A stretch of DNA of 64,000 nucleotides from Sphingobacteriia bacterium (GCA_017304685.1 JAFKLR010000004.1:434001-498000); one strand, 5' to 3'. Positions 29,042-38,429 are shown, counted from the stretch's first letter. A program made the numbers and translations. Notes: generated from the sequence alone by a model not told the origin.

Positions 29042-29592
29042 GTTAATATTGCAACGATTGCATAAAACATAATGCTACCCATAATTGCAGCAAAAATGTC
29101 ATCTAACATTATACCTAAACCGCCTCTAATTTTTTGGTCAATTACTGAAATTGGCCATGGTTTAATAATATCAAATATTCTAAATAATATAAGCATAATT
29201 AAGCAAATTATTAGATCATTAACTTTATCGATAATTAATTGAATGCCAGGAGCGCATAGCCAAAATAACAACCATTGTCCTACTACTTCATCAATTACTA
29301 CCTCTTTAGGGTCTTTTTTATTAGTTATTCTTGAATATTTATCAGAAGTTATTACTCCTATTATAAATAATGCAATTATAAAAAGTAGATGATAAAGCAT
29401 TAAACTTAAAGCTTCGCCTTTGTCTAGTTGAGTCGGGTTATCCAAAAAAAATAAATGAATTAATTTGTTTATTATCCAAACAAATGGAAAGGCAGCTATT
29501 GAACCGTAAGTGCCTGGAGCTTTAGGAATAAGCCCTATATAAAAGAAAGTTGATACAAAAGAATGTATATTAAATTTACTTTTTTTATCCAT
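29038..29592 (-). CDS. pgpA: Phosphatidylglycerophosphatase A
   Basis: The 184-residue membrane enzyme removes phosphate from phosphatidylglycerophosphate to make phosphatidylglycerol. It has the PgpA pattern GLIPKAPGTYGSIAAFP, PKEVVIDEVVGQW and a late FDIIKPWPI followed by GGLGIMLDDIFA. ATG 29592 is chosen (MDKKSKF); it overlaps the ispDF stop by eight bases. A TTG four codons upstream is the alternative. It is part of the run with ispDF and xth. Confidence 0.9.
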   Translation of the reverse strand: MDKKSKFNIHSFVSTFFYIGLIPKAPGTYGSIAAFPFVWIINKLIHLFFLDNPTQLDKGEALSLMLYHLLFIIALFIIGVITSDKYSRITNKKDPKEVVIDEVVGQWLLFWLCAPGIQLIIDKVNDLIICLIMLILFRIFDIIKPWPISVIDQKIRGGLGIMLDDIFAAIMGSIMFYAIVAILT

Positions 29593-30730
29593 AATTTTTA
29601 CCAAATATTTTAATATTGCAAGTTGCTAAACAAGCTATGCCTTCTTTTCTTCCTAAAAAACCCAATTTTTCTGTAGTTTTAGCTTTAACGTTTATTCGTT
29701 CAAATTCTATATTTAAAATGTTAGCTATGCACTTTCTAATTTCATTACGATATGGGCTTATTTTTGGTTCTTCACCAATTATAGTGACATCAATATTGCT
29801 AATAGTGAAATTTTTGTCTCCTAAAATTTCCAAAGTTTTTATTAATAGCGTTTTTGAGTCAGCATTTTTCCACTTAGGATCACTGGGAGGAAAAAAATAT
29901 CCTATATCATTTTCTCCTAATGCTCCTAATAATGCATCAATTATTGCATGTAAAACAACGTCACCATCAGAATGAGCTTTAATACCTTTATCATGTGGAA
30001 TTTTTAAACCGCCTAAAAAAATATGATCACCTGTTTGAAATTCGTGAACGTCAAATCCATTACCAGTTCTATATTCTATATCATGCATTTTAATATCTTC
30101 TTTAATGGTAATTTTAATATTACTAGTTTCGCCCTGTATTGTTTTAATTTTTATATTATTTAATAATGCAATTCCAGCATCATCATGATTATTTTGATCT
30201 AAAATATTTTGATGAGCTGAATAAATTTTATTAAATATAAAACCTTGCGGTGTTTGAGCTAATTTATAATTATCCCTATTTAAATTTTCTAACAATAAAT
30301 TTTTATCAACTTGCTTTAGTGCATCGTTAATATCTAGTACTGGCAAAATGCCTTCATTAAAATCAAGTTCCTTTATTATATTTGTAATTAAATTATGAGT
30401 TATAAAAGGTCTACAAGCATCATGGATTAAGATTTTTTTTATATTATCATTCTTAATAGCTTTCAATCCATTAAAAGTAGAGATTTGTCGGGTTTCGCCA
30501 CCGCATTTTAAAATAGCAACTTTGGGAGATAAATTTAATTGATCGATAAAATTATCATTGGGATTTACAACAACATATATTTTATCAATTAATGAATGTT
30601 TGATAAATTTTTCTAAAGTGTTTTCTAAAATAGTTTTATTATTATATTTAAAATATTGCTTAGGTAGCGGATTATTAAACCTAGTACCTATTCCGCCTGC
30701 TACTATCAACACGGCATTTAAATCTAACAT
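29585..30730 (-). CDS. ispDF: Bifunctional IspD/IspF of the MEP isoprenoid pathway
   Basis: The 381-residue fusion has a cytidylyltransferase domain (1-about 220: IVAGGIGTRF, LIHDACRPF) and an IspF cyclodiphosphate synthase domain (about 225-381: GNGFDVHEF, GIKAHSDGDVVLHAIIDALLGA). The enzymes catalyse the third and fifth steps of the MEP pathway, feeding undecaprenyl and ubiquinone side chains. The IspDF fusion is common in alphaproteobacteria. It starts four bases after the DUF6468-like gene, so an isoprenoid gene is coupled to flagellar genes. Confidence 0.95.
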   Translation of the reverse strand: MLDLNAVLIVAGGIGTRFNNPLPKQYFKYNNKTILENTLEKFIKHSLIDKIYVVVNPNDNFIDQLNLSPKVAILKCGGETRQISTFNGLKAIKNDNIKKILIHDACRPFITHNLITNIIKELDFNEGILPVLDINDALKQVDKNLLLENLNRDNYKLAQTPQGFIFNKIYSAHQNILDQNNHDDAGIALLNNIKIKTIQGETSNIKITIKEDIKMHDIEYRTGNGFDVHEFQTGDHIFLGGLKIPHDKGIKAHSDGDVVLHAIIDALLGALGENDIGYFFPPSDPKWKNADSKTLLIKTLEILGDKNFTISNIDVTIIGEEPKISPYRNEIRKCIANILNIEFERINVKAKTTEKLGFLGRKEGIACLATCNIKIFGKNYG

Positions 30731-30734
30731 AATA

Positions 30735-31286
30735 TTAATTATTAGTCTTTTTTTGTATTTCAGAAATTTTATTTAATAATTCAGTGATAGCATTTTTTTT
30801 ACTATCTGACATAGATGAATTAGAAGTTGCAAATTCATCATTACTAGGAGTTCTTATAATTGGATTATTAATAACAGGGTTATTTATAGTTGCCGGATGA
30901 GTAGAAATACGTGAAGGGTTTTGGAAAAAATTAGAATGCACGGTTCTACCAATATTATTGTTAATATTAGCCTGACGTGTTTCAGAAGAAGCTTGCTTAA
31001 CATCTTCAATAATTCTTTCGAATTGCTCTCTCATTTGTAAAAGATCATCTAAAATCATTTTTGCTTCATTTATTTTATTGTCAATAGAGGCGGTAGCTTT
31101 GTGAGTAGTATATTTTAAGCTCTCAATTCCTTCTTCAGCGCGTTTTGTAGCGTTGTCAAAATATTTAAATAAGACTGCTAAATCCTTTTTACTTTTTTGC
31201 AGTTCAATAATTTTTCTATTTAATTTTAGACAAAATGCAATCGTAATTACCAGTAAGATTGCAATAATTATATCAACAAATATCAT
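30735..31286 (-). CDS. DUF6468-like flagellar-locus membrane protein
   Basis: The 183-residue product has one N-terminal membrane helix (about 1-20), a helical coiled-coil body (LNRKIIELQKSKKDLAVLF... to about 110) and an Asn/Pro-rich linker before a short C-terminal helix. Its position directly after fliM, with a four-base ATGA overlap, and this layout fit the DUF6468 proteins found downstream of fliM in alphaproteobacteria. A role in the motor or in assembly is inferred from context only. Confidence 0.7.
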   Translation of the reverse strand: MIFVDIIIAILLVITIAFCLKLNRKIIELQKSKKDLAVLFKYFDNATKRAEEGIESLKYTTHKATASIDNKINEAKMILDDLLQMREQFERIIEDVKQASSETRQANINNNIGRTVHSNFFQNPSRISTHPATINNPVINNPIIRTPSNDEFATSNSSMSDSKKNAITELLNKISEIQKKTNN

Positions 31287-32410
31287 CCCATCATCTCAAT
31301 TAATTTTTTATGTAAAGGTTTTTCAACGCTTACTGCTATTTTATCACCGGAGCTGCCTAATTTACCAGCAAACATTTTTATTCCAGCGCAATTAATTGTT
31401 ACATCATCTCCGGGGTTAGAATCAAGAATTATTGTATGTCCTATTTCTAATTTCATTATATCTACTAATTTAGCTTCTTTTTCAGCTAAAACAGCTTCTA
31501 GTTCAATAGTGGTATTATAAAGTTCATTTGCAATATGTAATTCCCAAGCTGGATCTTTACCAAATTTTTCCCCTAAGAATACTTGTAATAATAAATCTCT
31601 AACAGGTTCTAAAGTAGCATATGGTAATAAAATTTCGGCAGTTCCGCCTCTAGCGTCGAGAGAAATATTCATATCAATTTTAATAGCAGCATCACCAGGC
31701 CGTGCAATACTTGCGAAACGTGGATTTGTTTCTATTCTTTCAAATACAAATGTTGAAGGGCTTAATGGTTCAAAAGCTGTTCCGATATCATTTAACATTG
31801 TTTCACAAATTTGCCTAACTACCATTTGTTCAATATTTGTAAATGGTTTGCCATCAAATCTGATTGGTCTATAAACTTTTCTTCCGCCAAAAAGTACATC
31901 AACCATTGAATAAACTAGTTCTCCACTTAAGCTTATTAATCCAAAGTTATCCCACTCAACCACTCTAAACATGATCAATAAAGCAGGCATAGGTACTGAA
32001 TTAATATAATCTCCAAATCTTAAGGAATGAACTCCTCTTATATCTACATCAACGTTTTCTGAAGTAAGATTTCTAAAACTTGTTGAAAGAATTCTTGTAT
32101 ATCGATCAAATACAATTTCAAGCATAGGCAATCTTTGATATGATTGCATAGCTTTATCAATTAAAGCTTGGATTCCAGAATTTTCAGTGTCTTTAGAAGA
32201 TTTACCATTAAGTATATTAGCAATTTCGTCTTTTTTTAAACCCTTGTTTTCACCATTATCAGAAGTTAAATTTTGCCATTCCTCAGCAAGTTGGCCTTCA
32301 CCATTAGGAGGAGTTTTTTTGTCTCCTTCTTTAGAGACCATTTCTTCCCAAGCAGCAACGGTGTCTTCGGCTTTTTTTTGTTTATCTATCTGACCTTCTT
32401 CTTCTGCCAT
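31283..32410 (-). CDS. fliM: Flagellar motor switch protein FliM
   Basis: The 375-residue protein has an acidic N-terminal extension with Trp-containing repeats (AWEEMV, EWQNL) and LKKDEIANILNG, which stands where the CheY-binding/LSQDEIDALL-type motif occurs. A central FliM domain (about 80-275: RILSTSFRNLTSENVDVDI, SVPMPALLIMFRV, FGGRKVYRP) and a C-terminal SpoA domain follow. It forms the C-ring middle with FliN and sets rotation direction. The long N-terminal extension is typical of Rhodospirillales and relatives. Confidence 0.95.
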   Translation of the reverse strand: MAEEEGQIDKQKKAEDTVAAWEEMVSKEGDKKTPPNGEGQLAEEWQNLTSDNGENKGLKKDEIANILNGKSSKDTENSGIQALIDKAMQSYQRLPMLEIVFDRYTRILSTSFRNLTSENVDVDIRGVHSLRFGDYINSVPMPALLIMFRVVEWDNFGLISLSGELVYSMVDVLFGGRKVYRPIRFDGKPFTNIEQMVVRQICETMLNDIGTAFEPLSPSTFVFERIETNPRFASIARPGDAAIKIDMNISLDARGGTAEILLPYATLEPVRDLLLQVFLGEKFGKDPAWELHIANELYNTTIELEAVLAEKEAKLVDIMKLEIGHTIILDSNPGDDVTINCAGIKMFAGKLGSSGDKIAVSVEKPLHKKLIEMMG

Positions 32411-32417
32411 AATTTGC

Positions 32418-32966
32418 TTATTGAACTATTATTTCATTAAATAGTATATCTTTAACAACCGTAGGGTAAATAGTTTTGTTAATTCTATAAAGTAATTCTT
32501 CTCTGAGTCTAAATAAAGATTGTGATCCTCTTAAGTCATCTGGTCTTAATTCTCGTAAGTAAACCTGAAAACTATCTCTAATCTTCGGCATATTTGCGAT
32601 AACTTGATTTTTATCTATTTCACTACCAACTTCTATAGAAGCAGAAAGTTTTAAAAAACGTGGTTGAGAAGTAGAAGAATTTAAATTTACTATAAAATCT
32701 TCAAGATCAATATATAAAGTAGTTTTGACCGCTTGCGAAGCATTATCTAACTTTTCTTTGTGATTTGATTTTGTTTTACTTAAGTAAAAAAATCCCCCTG
32801 CGCCTGCTATAATAATTAAAAGACTAATAGCAACAACTATTATAATTCTTTTTTTTCTTAAACTTGAAGCTGTTTTGTCGTCTTGCTTAGTGTCACTTTC
32901 ACCTGAAGCAATTTTTTCTAATTCATCAGCTTGTGTATTATCCTGTGTATCTTCTTCTTCTGCCAT
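32418..32966 (-). CDS. fliL: Flagellar basal body-associated protein FliL
   Basis: The 182-residue inner-membrane protein has an acidic cytoplasmic N-terminus, one membrane helix (IIIVVAISLLIIIAGAGGFFYL) and a periplasmic FliL domain. The domain contains YIDLEDFIVNLN, FLKLSASIEV and RDSFQVYLRELRPDDLRGS. FliL surrounds the stator and supports torque. ATG 32966 is chosen over a TTG three codons upstream. fliM begins seven bases later. Confidence 0.93.
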   Translation of the reverse strand: MAEEEDTQDNTQADELEKIASGESDTKQDDKTASSLRKKRIIIVVAISLLIIIAGAGGFFYLSKTKSNHKEKLDNASQAVKTTLYIDLEDFIVNLNSSTSQPRFLKLSASIEVGSEIDKNQVIANMPKIRDSFQVYLRELRPDDLRGSQSLFRLREELLYRINKTIYPTVVKDILFNEIIVQ

Positions 32967-33065
32967 TGAATGCAACCGTTATAGGTAAATATATTAATAA
33001 TATTGCAGTAAACTCTTTTAATTGCAAGGATATTATATGATAAATGTTTATTAATAGTAAATTTT

Positions 33066-33335
33066 TCAAAAAAAATGTTTGATTTTGCATTTTTTATACG
33101 TGTATTGAATTAGACCATAGGTACTAATTAATAGCCAAAATATTTCAATAAACATCGATGCTAAATTAAAGCTGTGACTTAAAGAAAAAATTAAAAGTAA
33201 CGAGCCAGTGAAATTTATAAACGAATATGAAAAAGAAAGAGAAGAAAGTTTTCTTATTTGTAATAGAAGATAAGAGAGTAATACCATGGTTGCTCCCATC
33301 ATTCCTGCAATGTCGTATATTAATCCGTGTACCAT
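33066..33335 (-). CDS. CBU_0592-like small membrane protein
   Basis: The 89-residue protein has three hydrophobic helices: DIAGMMGATMVLLSYLLLQIRK, YSFINFTGSLLLIFSLSHSF and MFIEIFWLLISTYGLIQY. This spacing and the N-F-x-GSLLL and E-x-FW-x-L-S-x-YGL signatures match the CBU_0592 family of uncharacterised small membrane proteins, as recalled. Its start overlaps the end of ygfZ by 16 bases, so it is translationally coupled. Confidence 0.75.
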   Translation of the reverse strand: MVHGLIYDIAGMMGATMVLLSYLLLQIRKLSSLSFSYSFINFTGSLLLIFSLSHSFNLASMFIEIFWLLISTYGLIQYTYKKCKIKHFF

Positions 33336-34099
33336 GATGCTTTCTTTACCTTTACTGGTTTATTATTTATAAATACTTCTTCTGATGTTAATTCATCGTC
33401 ACGAATAAGTCCTATTCCTTTATTATTGTAAAAAGAAGTAACTAAACCTATTGAAGAATTATTATTTATTATTTCATTTCCTATTTCAATAGGGTGATTT
33501 GTATATATATTATATAGAGCCTTTCTAATCACTCCTCTAGTTTTAGTTCTAGCTGTTACTTCTTGCCCTACGTAACAACCTTTATTAAAATCTATGGCAG
33601 CTAGTTTATCTAATCCGCATTCAAGAGGGAAGCTTTTTTCGTATTTTAATTCAAATTCTGCTTCAGGAATAGCATTATCCACTCTAAACTCTTCATAAAA
33701 TCCTTTGGAATCAGATGATTCATTTTCTGAATAAACTCTAAAGCCAAAATTTTTATTTCGTGGATCTATAAAACAATTTTCCTCATTTAAGTTACTATTT
33801 GAAAAATAAATTTTTATATTTTGCTCTTCTTTAATAACAACATCAGATCTTAATTTGTAAACAGTTAATTTTTTAATTAAATCTTCTTTTTTATCTTTTA
33901 AGCAATCAATATAAAGCATATGATCTTTTTCAAATATGAAAAGATCAAAAAGGAATTTTCCTTGCGGATTTAAGATTAAAGTATATATTATCTTTTCGGA
34001 TTTAATCTTATTTATATCTTTCGTTATAATTCCTTGCAAAAAGTGTTCTTTATCGTTACCTGAAAGAGTTATGATGGCTCTATTGGCGAGTAATTGCAT
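33320..34099 (-). CDS. ygfZ: Folate-binding YgfZ/CAF17 family protein
   Basis: The 259-residue protein belongs to the GcvT-like YgfZ family, which supports assembly or repair of certain iron-sulfur enzymes in a tetrahydrofolate-dependent way. The diagnostic motif KGCYVGQEVTAR is present with its cysteine, along with an N-terminal LSGNDKEHFLQGIITKDI. It is shorter than E. coli YgfZ (326) but similar to alphaproteobacterial members. Together with erpA it points to standard Fe-S maintenance. Confidence 0.9.
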   Translation of the reverse strand: MQLLANRAIITLSGNDKEHFLQGIITKDINKIKSEKIIYTLILNPQGKFLFDLFIFEKDHMLYIDCLKDKKEDLIKKLTVYKLRSDVVIKEEQNIKIYFSNSNLNEENCFIDPRNKNFGFRVYSENESSDSKGFYEEFRVDNAIPEAEFELKYEKSFPLECGLDKLAAIDFNKGCYVGQEVTARTKTRGVIRKALYNIYTNHPIEIGNEIINNNSSIGLVTSFYNNKGIGLIRDDELTSEEVFINNKPVKVKKASWYTD

Positions 34100-34212
34100 A
34101 AAAGTACCTTAAATTAGTATTGCAAGATATTTATATCAAATTGACAAGTTAATGTGAAGTAGGTTAGTTTGTAAGAAATTTTTAATAATTGGTAATATTA
34201 AAGGGTTAAGAA

Positions 34213-34764
34213 ATGAATAAAATTCCTCCACTCATGCCTAAGGCAACAGCGGTTTGGTTAATAGAAAATACAACTTTAACTTTTGAACAAATTGCCGAAT
34301 TTTGTTGTATGCATCCTCTTGAAGTTCAAGGTATTGCAGACGGTGAAGTTGCGCAAGGAATAATCGGGCTTGATCCAGCAGTTAGTGGGCAGTTAACTCC
34401 TGAAGAAATTAAAAGATGTGAAGCAAACCCAAAAGCCCATCTTGAACTTTCAGATAAAGCTAGAAGGCATATTGAGACTAAGCGTAAGAAAAACGCTAAA
34501 TATACTCCTGTTGCAAGAAGACAAGATAAGCCAGATGCAATTGCTTGGTTAATAAAAAATTGCCCAAATATTAAAGACTCTCAAATAGTAAAATTAATTG
34601 GAACTACTAAATCAACTATTCAGTCAGTAAGAGATAGAAGTCACTGGAACTCAACTAATATACGTCCAAGAGATCCTGTATTATTGGGGTTATGTAGACA
34701 AGTTGAATTAGATTATCTAATTAATTCTTTAAAAGAAGAAGAAAGTCCTAAAGAAAACTCTTAA
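34213..34764 (+). CDS. trcR: Cell cycle transcriptional regulator TrcR (DUF1013)
   Basis: The 183-residue protein matches the alphaproteobacterial DUF1013/TrcR family across its length: PPLMPKATAVWLIENTTLTF, IAEFCCMHPLEVQGIADGEV, GLDPAVSGQLTPEEI and RQDKPDAIAWLIKNCPNI. Two helix-turn-helix-like halves are visible. Family members regulate cell-cycle genes. Because the family is confined to alphaproteobacteria, this is one of the best taxonomic markers in the window. The next gene begins on the base after its stop. Confidence 0.93.
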   Translation: MNKIPPLMPKATAVWLIENTTLTFEQIAEFCCMHPLEVQGIADGEVAQGIIGLDPAVSGQLTPEEIKRCEANPKAHLELSDKARRHIETKRKKNAKYTPVARRQDKPDAIAWLIKNCPNIKDSQIVKLIGTTKSTIQSVRDRSHWNSTNIRPRDPVLLGLCRQVELDYLINSLKEEESPKENS

Positions 34765-35508
34765 ATGTCTCATATTTTAATTACAGGTGCTTCTAGTGGT
34801 ATAGGTAAAGCTTTGGCTTATGCGTATGCAGATCCTAGTAATCACCTGTATTTAATTGGTAGAAATGAAGAGCGCTTAAAAGAAGTAAGTGAAGAATGTG
34901 CAAAAAAGGGCGCTAACGTAAATTATAAAGTAATTAACGTCATAGACTTTACGTTATTAAATGATTTTATTAAATCTCTTCCTCAAATCGATATAGTTTT
35001 TGCGAATGCAGGTATTTCAGCAGGTACTTCAAAGGGAAGAGAATCATATAAGCAAATTAAAGAGATCTTTGATATAAACCTCTATGGTGTAATTAACACT
35101 ATAACTCCTGCATATGAATTAATGTTAAATAAAGGTACTAAGGGGCATGTAGTTATAATTTCATCTATTGCAGGAATTAATCCTTTACCAAGTTGCCCAG
35201 CTTATTCTAGTAGTAAAGCAGCAATAAGGTATTATGGCATTGCTTTAGGAATGGAGCTAAAAAAATATAATATTAATGTTACAGTAGTAAACCCTGGTTT
35301 TATCATTACCCCTATGACTGAGGTAAATAATTTTCATATGCCGTTTTTGTTATCTGCAGAACAAGCTGCTAAAATTATAAAAAAGAAATTGTCCTCTAAA
35401 CCATTACAAATTAATTTTCCATTTATTATGTATGCAATTGCTGCGTTTATTAATTATTTACCTTTAAAAATTAAAACATTAATATTGAGTAACTTACCTA
35501 AGAAGTAG
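34765..35508 (+). CDS. Short-chain dehydrogenase/reductase
   Basis: The 247-residue Rossmann enzyme has the classical SDR glycine motif TGASSGIGKA, NAG, the catalytic SSIAG serine and the YSSSK Tyr-Lys pair. A hydrophobic C-terminal tail suggests membrane association. The substrate is unknown; lipid or ketone reduction is plausible. Spacing of zero bases from trcR implies cotranscription. Confidence 0.88.
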   Translation: MSHILITGASSGIGKALAYAYADPSNHLYLIGRNEERLKEVSEECAKKGANVNYKVINVIDFTLLNDFIKSLPQIDIVFANAGISAGTSKGRESYKQIKEIFDINLYGVINTITPAYELMLNKGTKGHVVIISSIAGINPLPSCPAYSSSKAAIRYYGIALGMELKKYNINVTVVNPGFIITPMTEVNNFHMPFLLSAEQAAKIIKKKLSSKPLQINFPFIMYAIAAFINYLPLKIKTLILSNLPKK

Positions 35509-35746
35509 TAATTATTAATAAATATTACGCTAATAAAATCAATAATTTACCTATTTAAAATTTCAAAAAAACATAAGTATTTGATAAATTTATGAAAATT
35601 TTTACTATTCATTAAAGAAAATATATGTTAACATTATATTAATATGGTGAAGTATATATCGTTGTCTTAATGGCTCAATATATAGTTCCCTAATTTTGTT
35701 TAAGAAAATGACATATAGTCAACATAATTCCAAGTAGGAGAAAAAT

Positions 35747-37936
35747 ATGGTTGGTATTATTACAAACACAACAGCGATAGGTGTACAGGCGAGCCTTAGA
35801 AAAGCTAACCTTGAAACTTCATCTTCCGCTATGAAACTTTCAACAGGTGAAAAAATTATTAAAGCTTCAGACGGTGCGTCTGACTTAGCTATCGGTACAT
35901 CTCTTAAAGGTAACGTAATTACCCTTAATGCAGCATGGATGAACACTCAACAAGCGAACAGCTTATTAGGTGTGGCTGATGGTGCTTTAAAAAACATTAC
36001 TGAAATTTTACAACGTCAAAAAGCTCTTGCAACACAGGCTACTTCTGGTACATTAGATGCAGTTACTCGTGGTTACTTAGACCTTGAGTTCCAAAATCTT
36101 TCTTCAGAAATTGACCGTATTGCTGATACAACAAACTTCAACGGCATTAAACTCCTTGATGGTAGCTTATTCTCTCCATCTGAATTAACTACTTATGCAA
36201 GAACAAACTCTACTGCAGTTCAAGGTGTGATTAAGTTTGCGAACGCTGCGGATATTACAGCTGCGGGTACACTTTCAATTAATGGTGTAACAATTACATT
36301 CGCTGCTGCTGCTTCTGCTGACCCAAGAACAATTCTTAACACTGATACAAACGATGCGACTACAACTGCTGGCTTAGTTTATTCTGCAATCCAAAACATT
36401 ATTAACTCACTTGATCCTGCTCGTGCAGATGATAAATTAAGATTATCAGGTTTAGAATTTGAATTAAGTACTGATACTATTACAGTTACATCAAAAGCTT
36501 CAGGTACTGCTTATAATGCTGCTGGTGCAAACGTAATTGCAATTACTGGTGCTGGTATTACTGCTGCTGACGTTACAGTTAATGGTACAAACGCTGGTGC
36601 TGCTACTGTTAACCTCTCTGCAGGTGGTGTTGCAGGTACAAATGGTGACTTAATGGCAGGTTCTTTTGTTGCAAACGCAACAAGTTTCTATAAAGGTACT
36701 GCGACAACAATCGCTAGAGGTACAATTTCAGATTCTATTTTAAATGCCATTGACTCAAACGGTGCTGCTTCTGGCGGCGGTTTTAAAAGTGGTGTTGTAA
36801 CAAATGGTATTTCTAATAACCCAGCTTTCGTTGGTCAACTTACTGGTTTTAATGCAACTTATGCATCTCCAGATAGAGTAAACTTATCAATAACAGTTGG
36901 TGACTATACATACATTGCTAAAAACGTAGAAACTTCTCCTGCTGCAGATACAGTAGTAAGACTTACTTCTATGCAAGATGGTGGCGGTTACTTTGATATT
37001 TACATGGCAGATTCTACTGCAAGTGGTCAAAGCGCTGTAACAAATCAAACTGATTCAGATGCTTTCTCAAACAGACTTAACAAAGCTTTTGAAGGTCTTG
37101 AGTTCTATCAAAAAAGAGAAATTTCAAGCTATGTAGGTGCAGGTTCTGTATTCCCAACAGGTGGTACTACCCAAAGTGGTAACTTAACTGGTTCTAAATT
37201 TAAAATGTTCAACAGTGATTTTAGCGATTTAAAAATCGAAAAAATTAAAGTTGAAGCTCCAGTTTCTGGGGGTTCTGAAGCATTAATTGAAATTACAGTT
37301 AATGGCGAAGTATTTAGAAGTGGTTACGATGAATTTGGTATCACATCTGCGTTAGGTACTTCTATGGCTGCTAGTACAAACTTTGGTTTTGTAAGCACAA
37401 CTGACCCAAGAAAAGTTATTGTTTATGAAAACGGTGGTACAGCTATTAGTATTACAAACAAAGCTGAAGCTGAAGGTTTACAAAAAGCTTTAGAAGTTGC
37501 TTTTGGTGTTGGTCAAGGTGGAACAAGCCTTTCATTCCAAGTAGGTACTAAAGCTGCAGATAACGTTTCAGTACAAATTCAGGGTTCTAAAACCAATGAA
37601 TTATTCCGTGACAGTGATGGTAACGTTGTTGCAAATGTTTCTATTGCTACACTTGCTGGTGCTAACACAGCTAACACTGTATTAGATAATGCGATTAGTA
37701 CTGTAACATCACTTAGAGCGAATATCGGTTCTTTACAATCAAGGTTTAACTTTGCTGCTGCTAACGTACAAAGTAGTATTCAGAACCAAGATGCTGCACG
37801 TGGGGTGTTCTTAGATACCGATGTATCAGAAGAATCAACCAAATTTGCAAGCGCTCAAGTAAGGTTACAAGCTAGTATTTCAGTACTTGCTCAAGCTAAC
37901 CAATTACCGCAAAACTTACTCAAACTTATTGGGTAA
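35747..37936 (+). CDS. fliC: Flagellin, very long
   Basis: The 729-residue protein has conserved flagellin ends: an N-terminal D0/D1 region (about 1-145, GVQASLRKANLETSSSAMKL, FNGIKLLDG) and a C-terminal D1/D0 region (about 650-729, SLRANIGSLQSRFNFAAANV, FASAQVRLQASISVLAQANQ). Between them lie about 500 residues of Thr/Ala/Gly-rich beta sequence, far longer than in short alphaproteobacterial flagellins (about 275). It forms the filament outside the cell. Codons are more GC-rich than the surroundings (aac, gct, ggt), as expected for an abundant protein. RBS taggag precedes the ATG. Confidence 0.95.
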   Translation: MVGIITNTTAIGVQASLRKANLETSSSAMKLSTGEKIIKASDGASDLAIGTSLKGNVITLNAAWMNTQQANSLLGVADGALKNITEILQRQKALATQATSGTLDAVTRGYLDLEFQNLSSEIDRIADTTNFNGIKLLDGSLFSPSELTTYARTNSTAVQGVIKFANAADITAAGTLSINGVTITFAAAASADPRTILNTDTNDATTTAGLVYSAIQNIINSLDPARADDKLRLSGLEFELSTDTITVTSKASGTAYNAAGANVIAITGAGITAADVTVNGTNAGAATVNLSAGGVAGTNGDLMAGSFVANATSFYKGTATTIARGTISDSILNAIDSNGAASGGGFKSGVVTNGISNNPAFVGQLTGFNATYASPDRVNLSITVGDYTYIAKNVETSPAADTVVRLTSMQDGGGYFDIYMADSTASGQSAVTNQTDSDAFSNRLNKAFEGLEFYQKREISSYVGAGSVFPTGGTTQSGNLTGSKFKMFNSDFSDLKIEKIKVEAPVSGGSEALIEITVNGEVFRSGYDEFGITSALGTSMAASTNFGFVSTTDPRKVIVYENGGTAISITNKAEAEGLQKALEVAFGVGQGGTSLSFQVGTKAADNVSVQIQGSKTNELFRDSDGNVVANVSIATLAGANTANTVLDNAISTVTSLRANIGSLQSRFNFAAANVQSSIQNQDAARGVFLDTDVSEESTKFASAQVRLQASISVLAQANQLPQNLLKLIG

Positions 37937-37947
37937 TTGAGGTTAAA

Positions 37948-37980
37948 ATATACTATAAGGGGTCTCCCCTTATAGTATAT
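37948..37980 (+). terminator. Terminator after flagellin
   Basis: Perfect 15-bp stem (37948-37962 with 37966-37980) with the 3-nt loop tct and a gggg/cccc core, 11 bases after the flagellin stop. The downstream acgtttt is a weak U-tract. It should separate abundant flagellin mRNA from the following fliD genes. Confidence 0.85.
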
Positions 37981-38025
37981 ACGTTTTAAGTAAGGTCGAT
38001 AAGGGTTGTTGAACTTAAGTTACGG

Positions 38026-38403
38026 ATGAAAATTATGACTATAAACATAGTAACAAATATAGCCCCAAATATCATTAGTAGCTCTGATAGAGTTTCTTCA
38101 ACCGCTCATTCTACTAATGCGGCTACTCAAGTAATAGCAAAGACTGCTCAACAAGTAAGTGAACCTAAATATACTCCAGTAGAATTAGAACAATTTTATG
38201 CAAATGTTGAGCCTCAATCAAAACAAAGTTTTCAAGTAGATTATTCTATCTTTACAATTTTTAAAATGCCTGACGGAAAAATATATTGTAGAGAAAGAGA
38301 TTTAAATAGTAATCAAGTAAGTTATTATCCAACAATAGAAAGCAGTTCTTATCAAAGGCCTGTAGAAGCAATAAAAGGTACGATTATAAAAAAAGAAGTT
38401 TAA
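38026..38403 (+). CDS. Hypothetical protein at the FlaG position between flagellin and fliD
   Basis: The 125-residue product has a Ser/Thr/Asn/Ala-rich, probably disordered N-terminal half and a compact C-terminal half (FQVDYSIFTIFKMPDGKIY... to YYPTIES). In many bacteria flaG lies exactly here and has the same layout, a flexible arm followed by a small beta domain. I infer a FlaG-like role in filament length or assembly, with no clear motif match. ATG 38026 or 38035 may be the start; the ggatg before the latter makes both possible. Confidence 0.6.
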   Translation: MKIMTINIVTNIAPNIISSSDRVSSTAHSTNAATQVIAKTAQQVSEPKYTPVELEQFYANVEPQSKQSFQVDYSIFTIFKMPDGKIYCRERDLNSNQVSYYPTIESSSYQRPVEAIKGTIIKKEV

Positions 38404-38429
38404 AGGCGTAGGAAGGGAGGTCTTTTTAT

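Noticed and set aside
35509..35746. Sigma-54 or sigma-28 promoter before flagellin
   Set aside because: TGGCTC near 35670 was considered, but no TTGC/GC element follows at the right distance, and no GCCGATAA-like box was seen.
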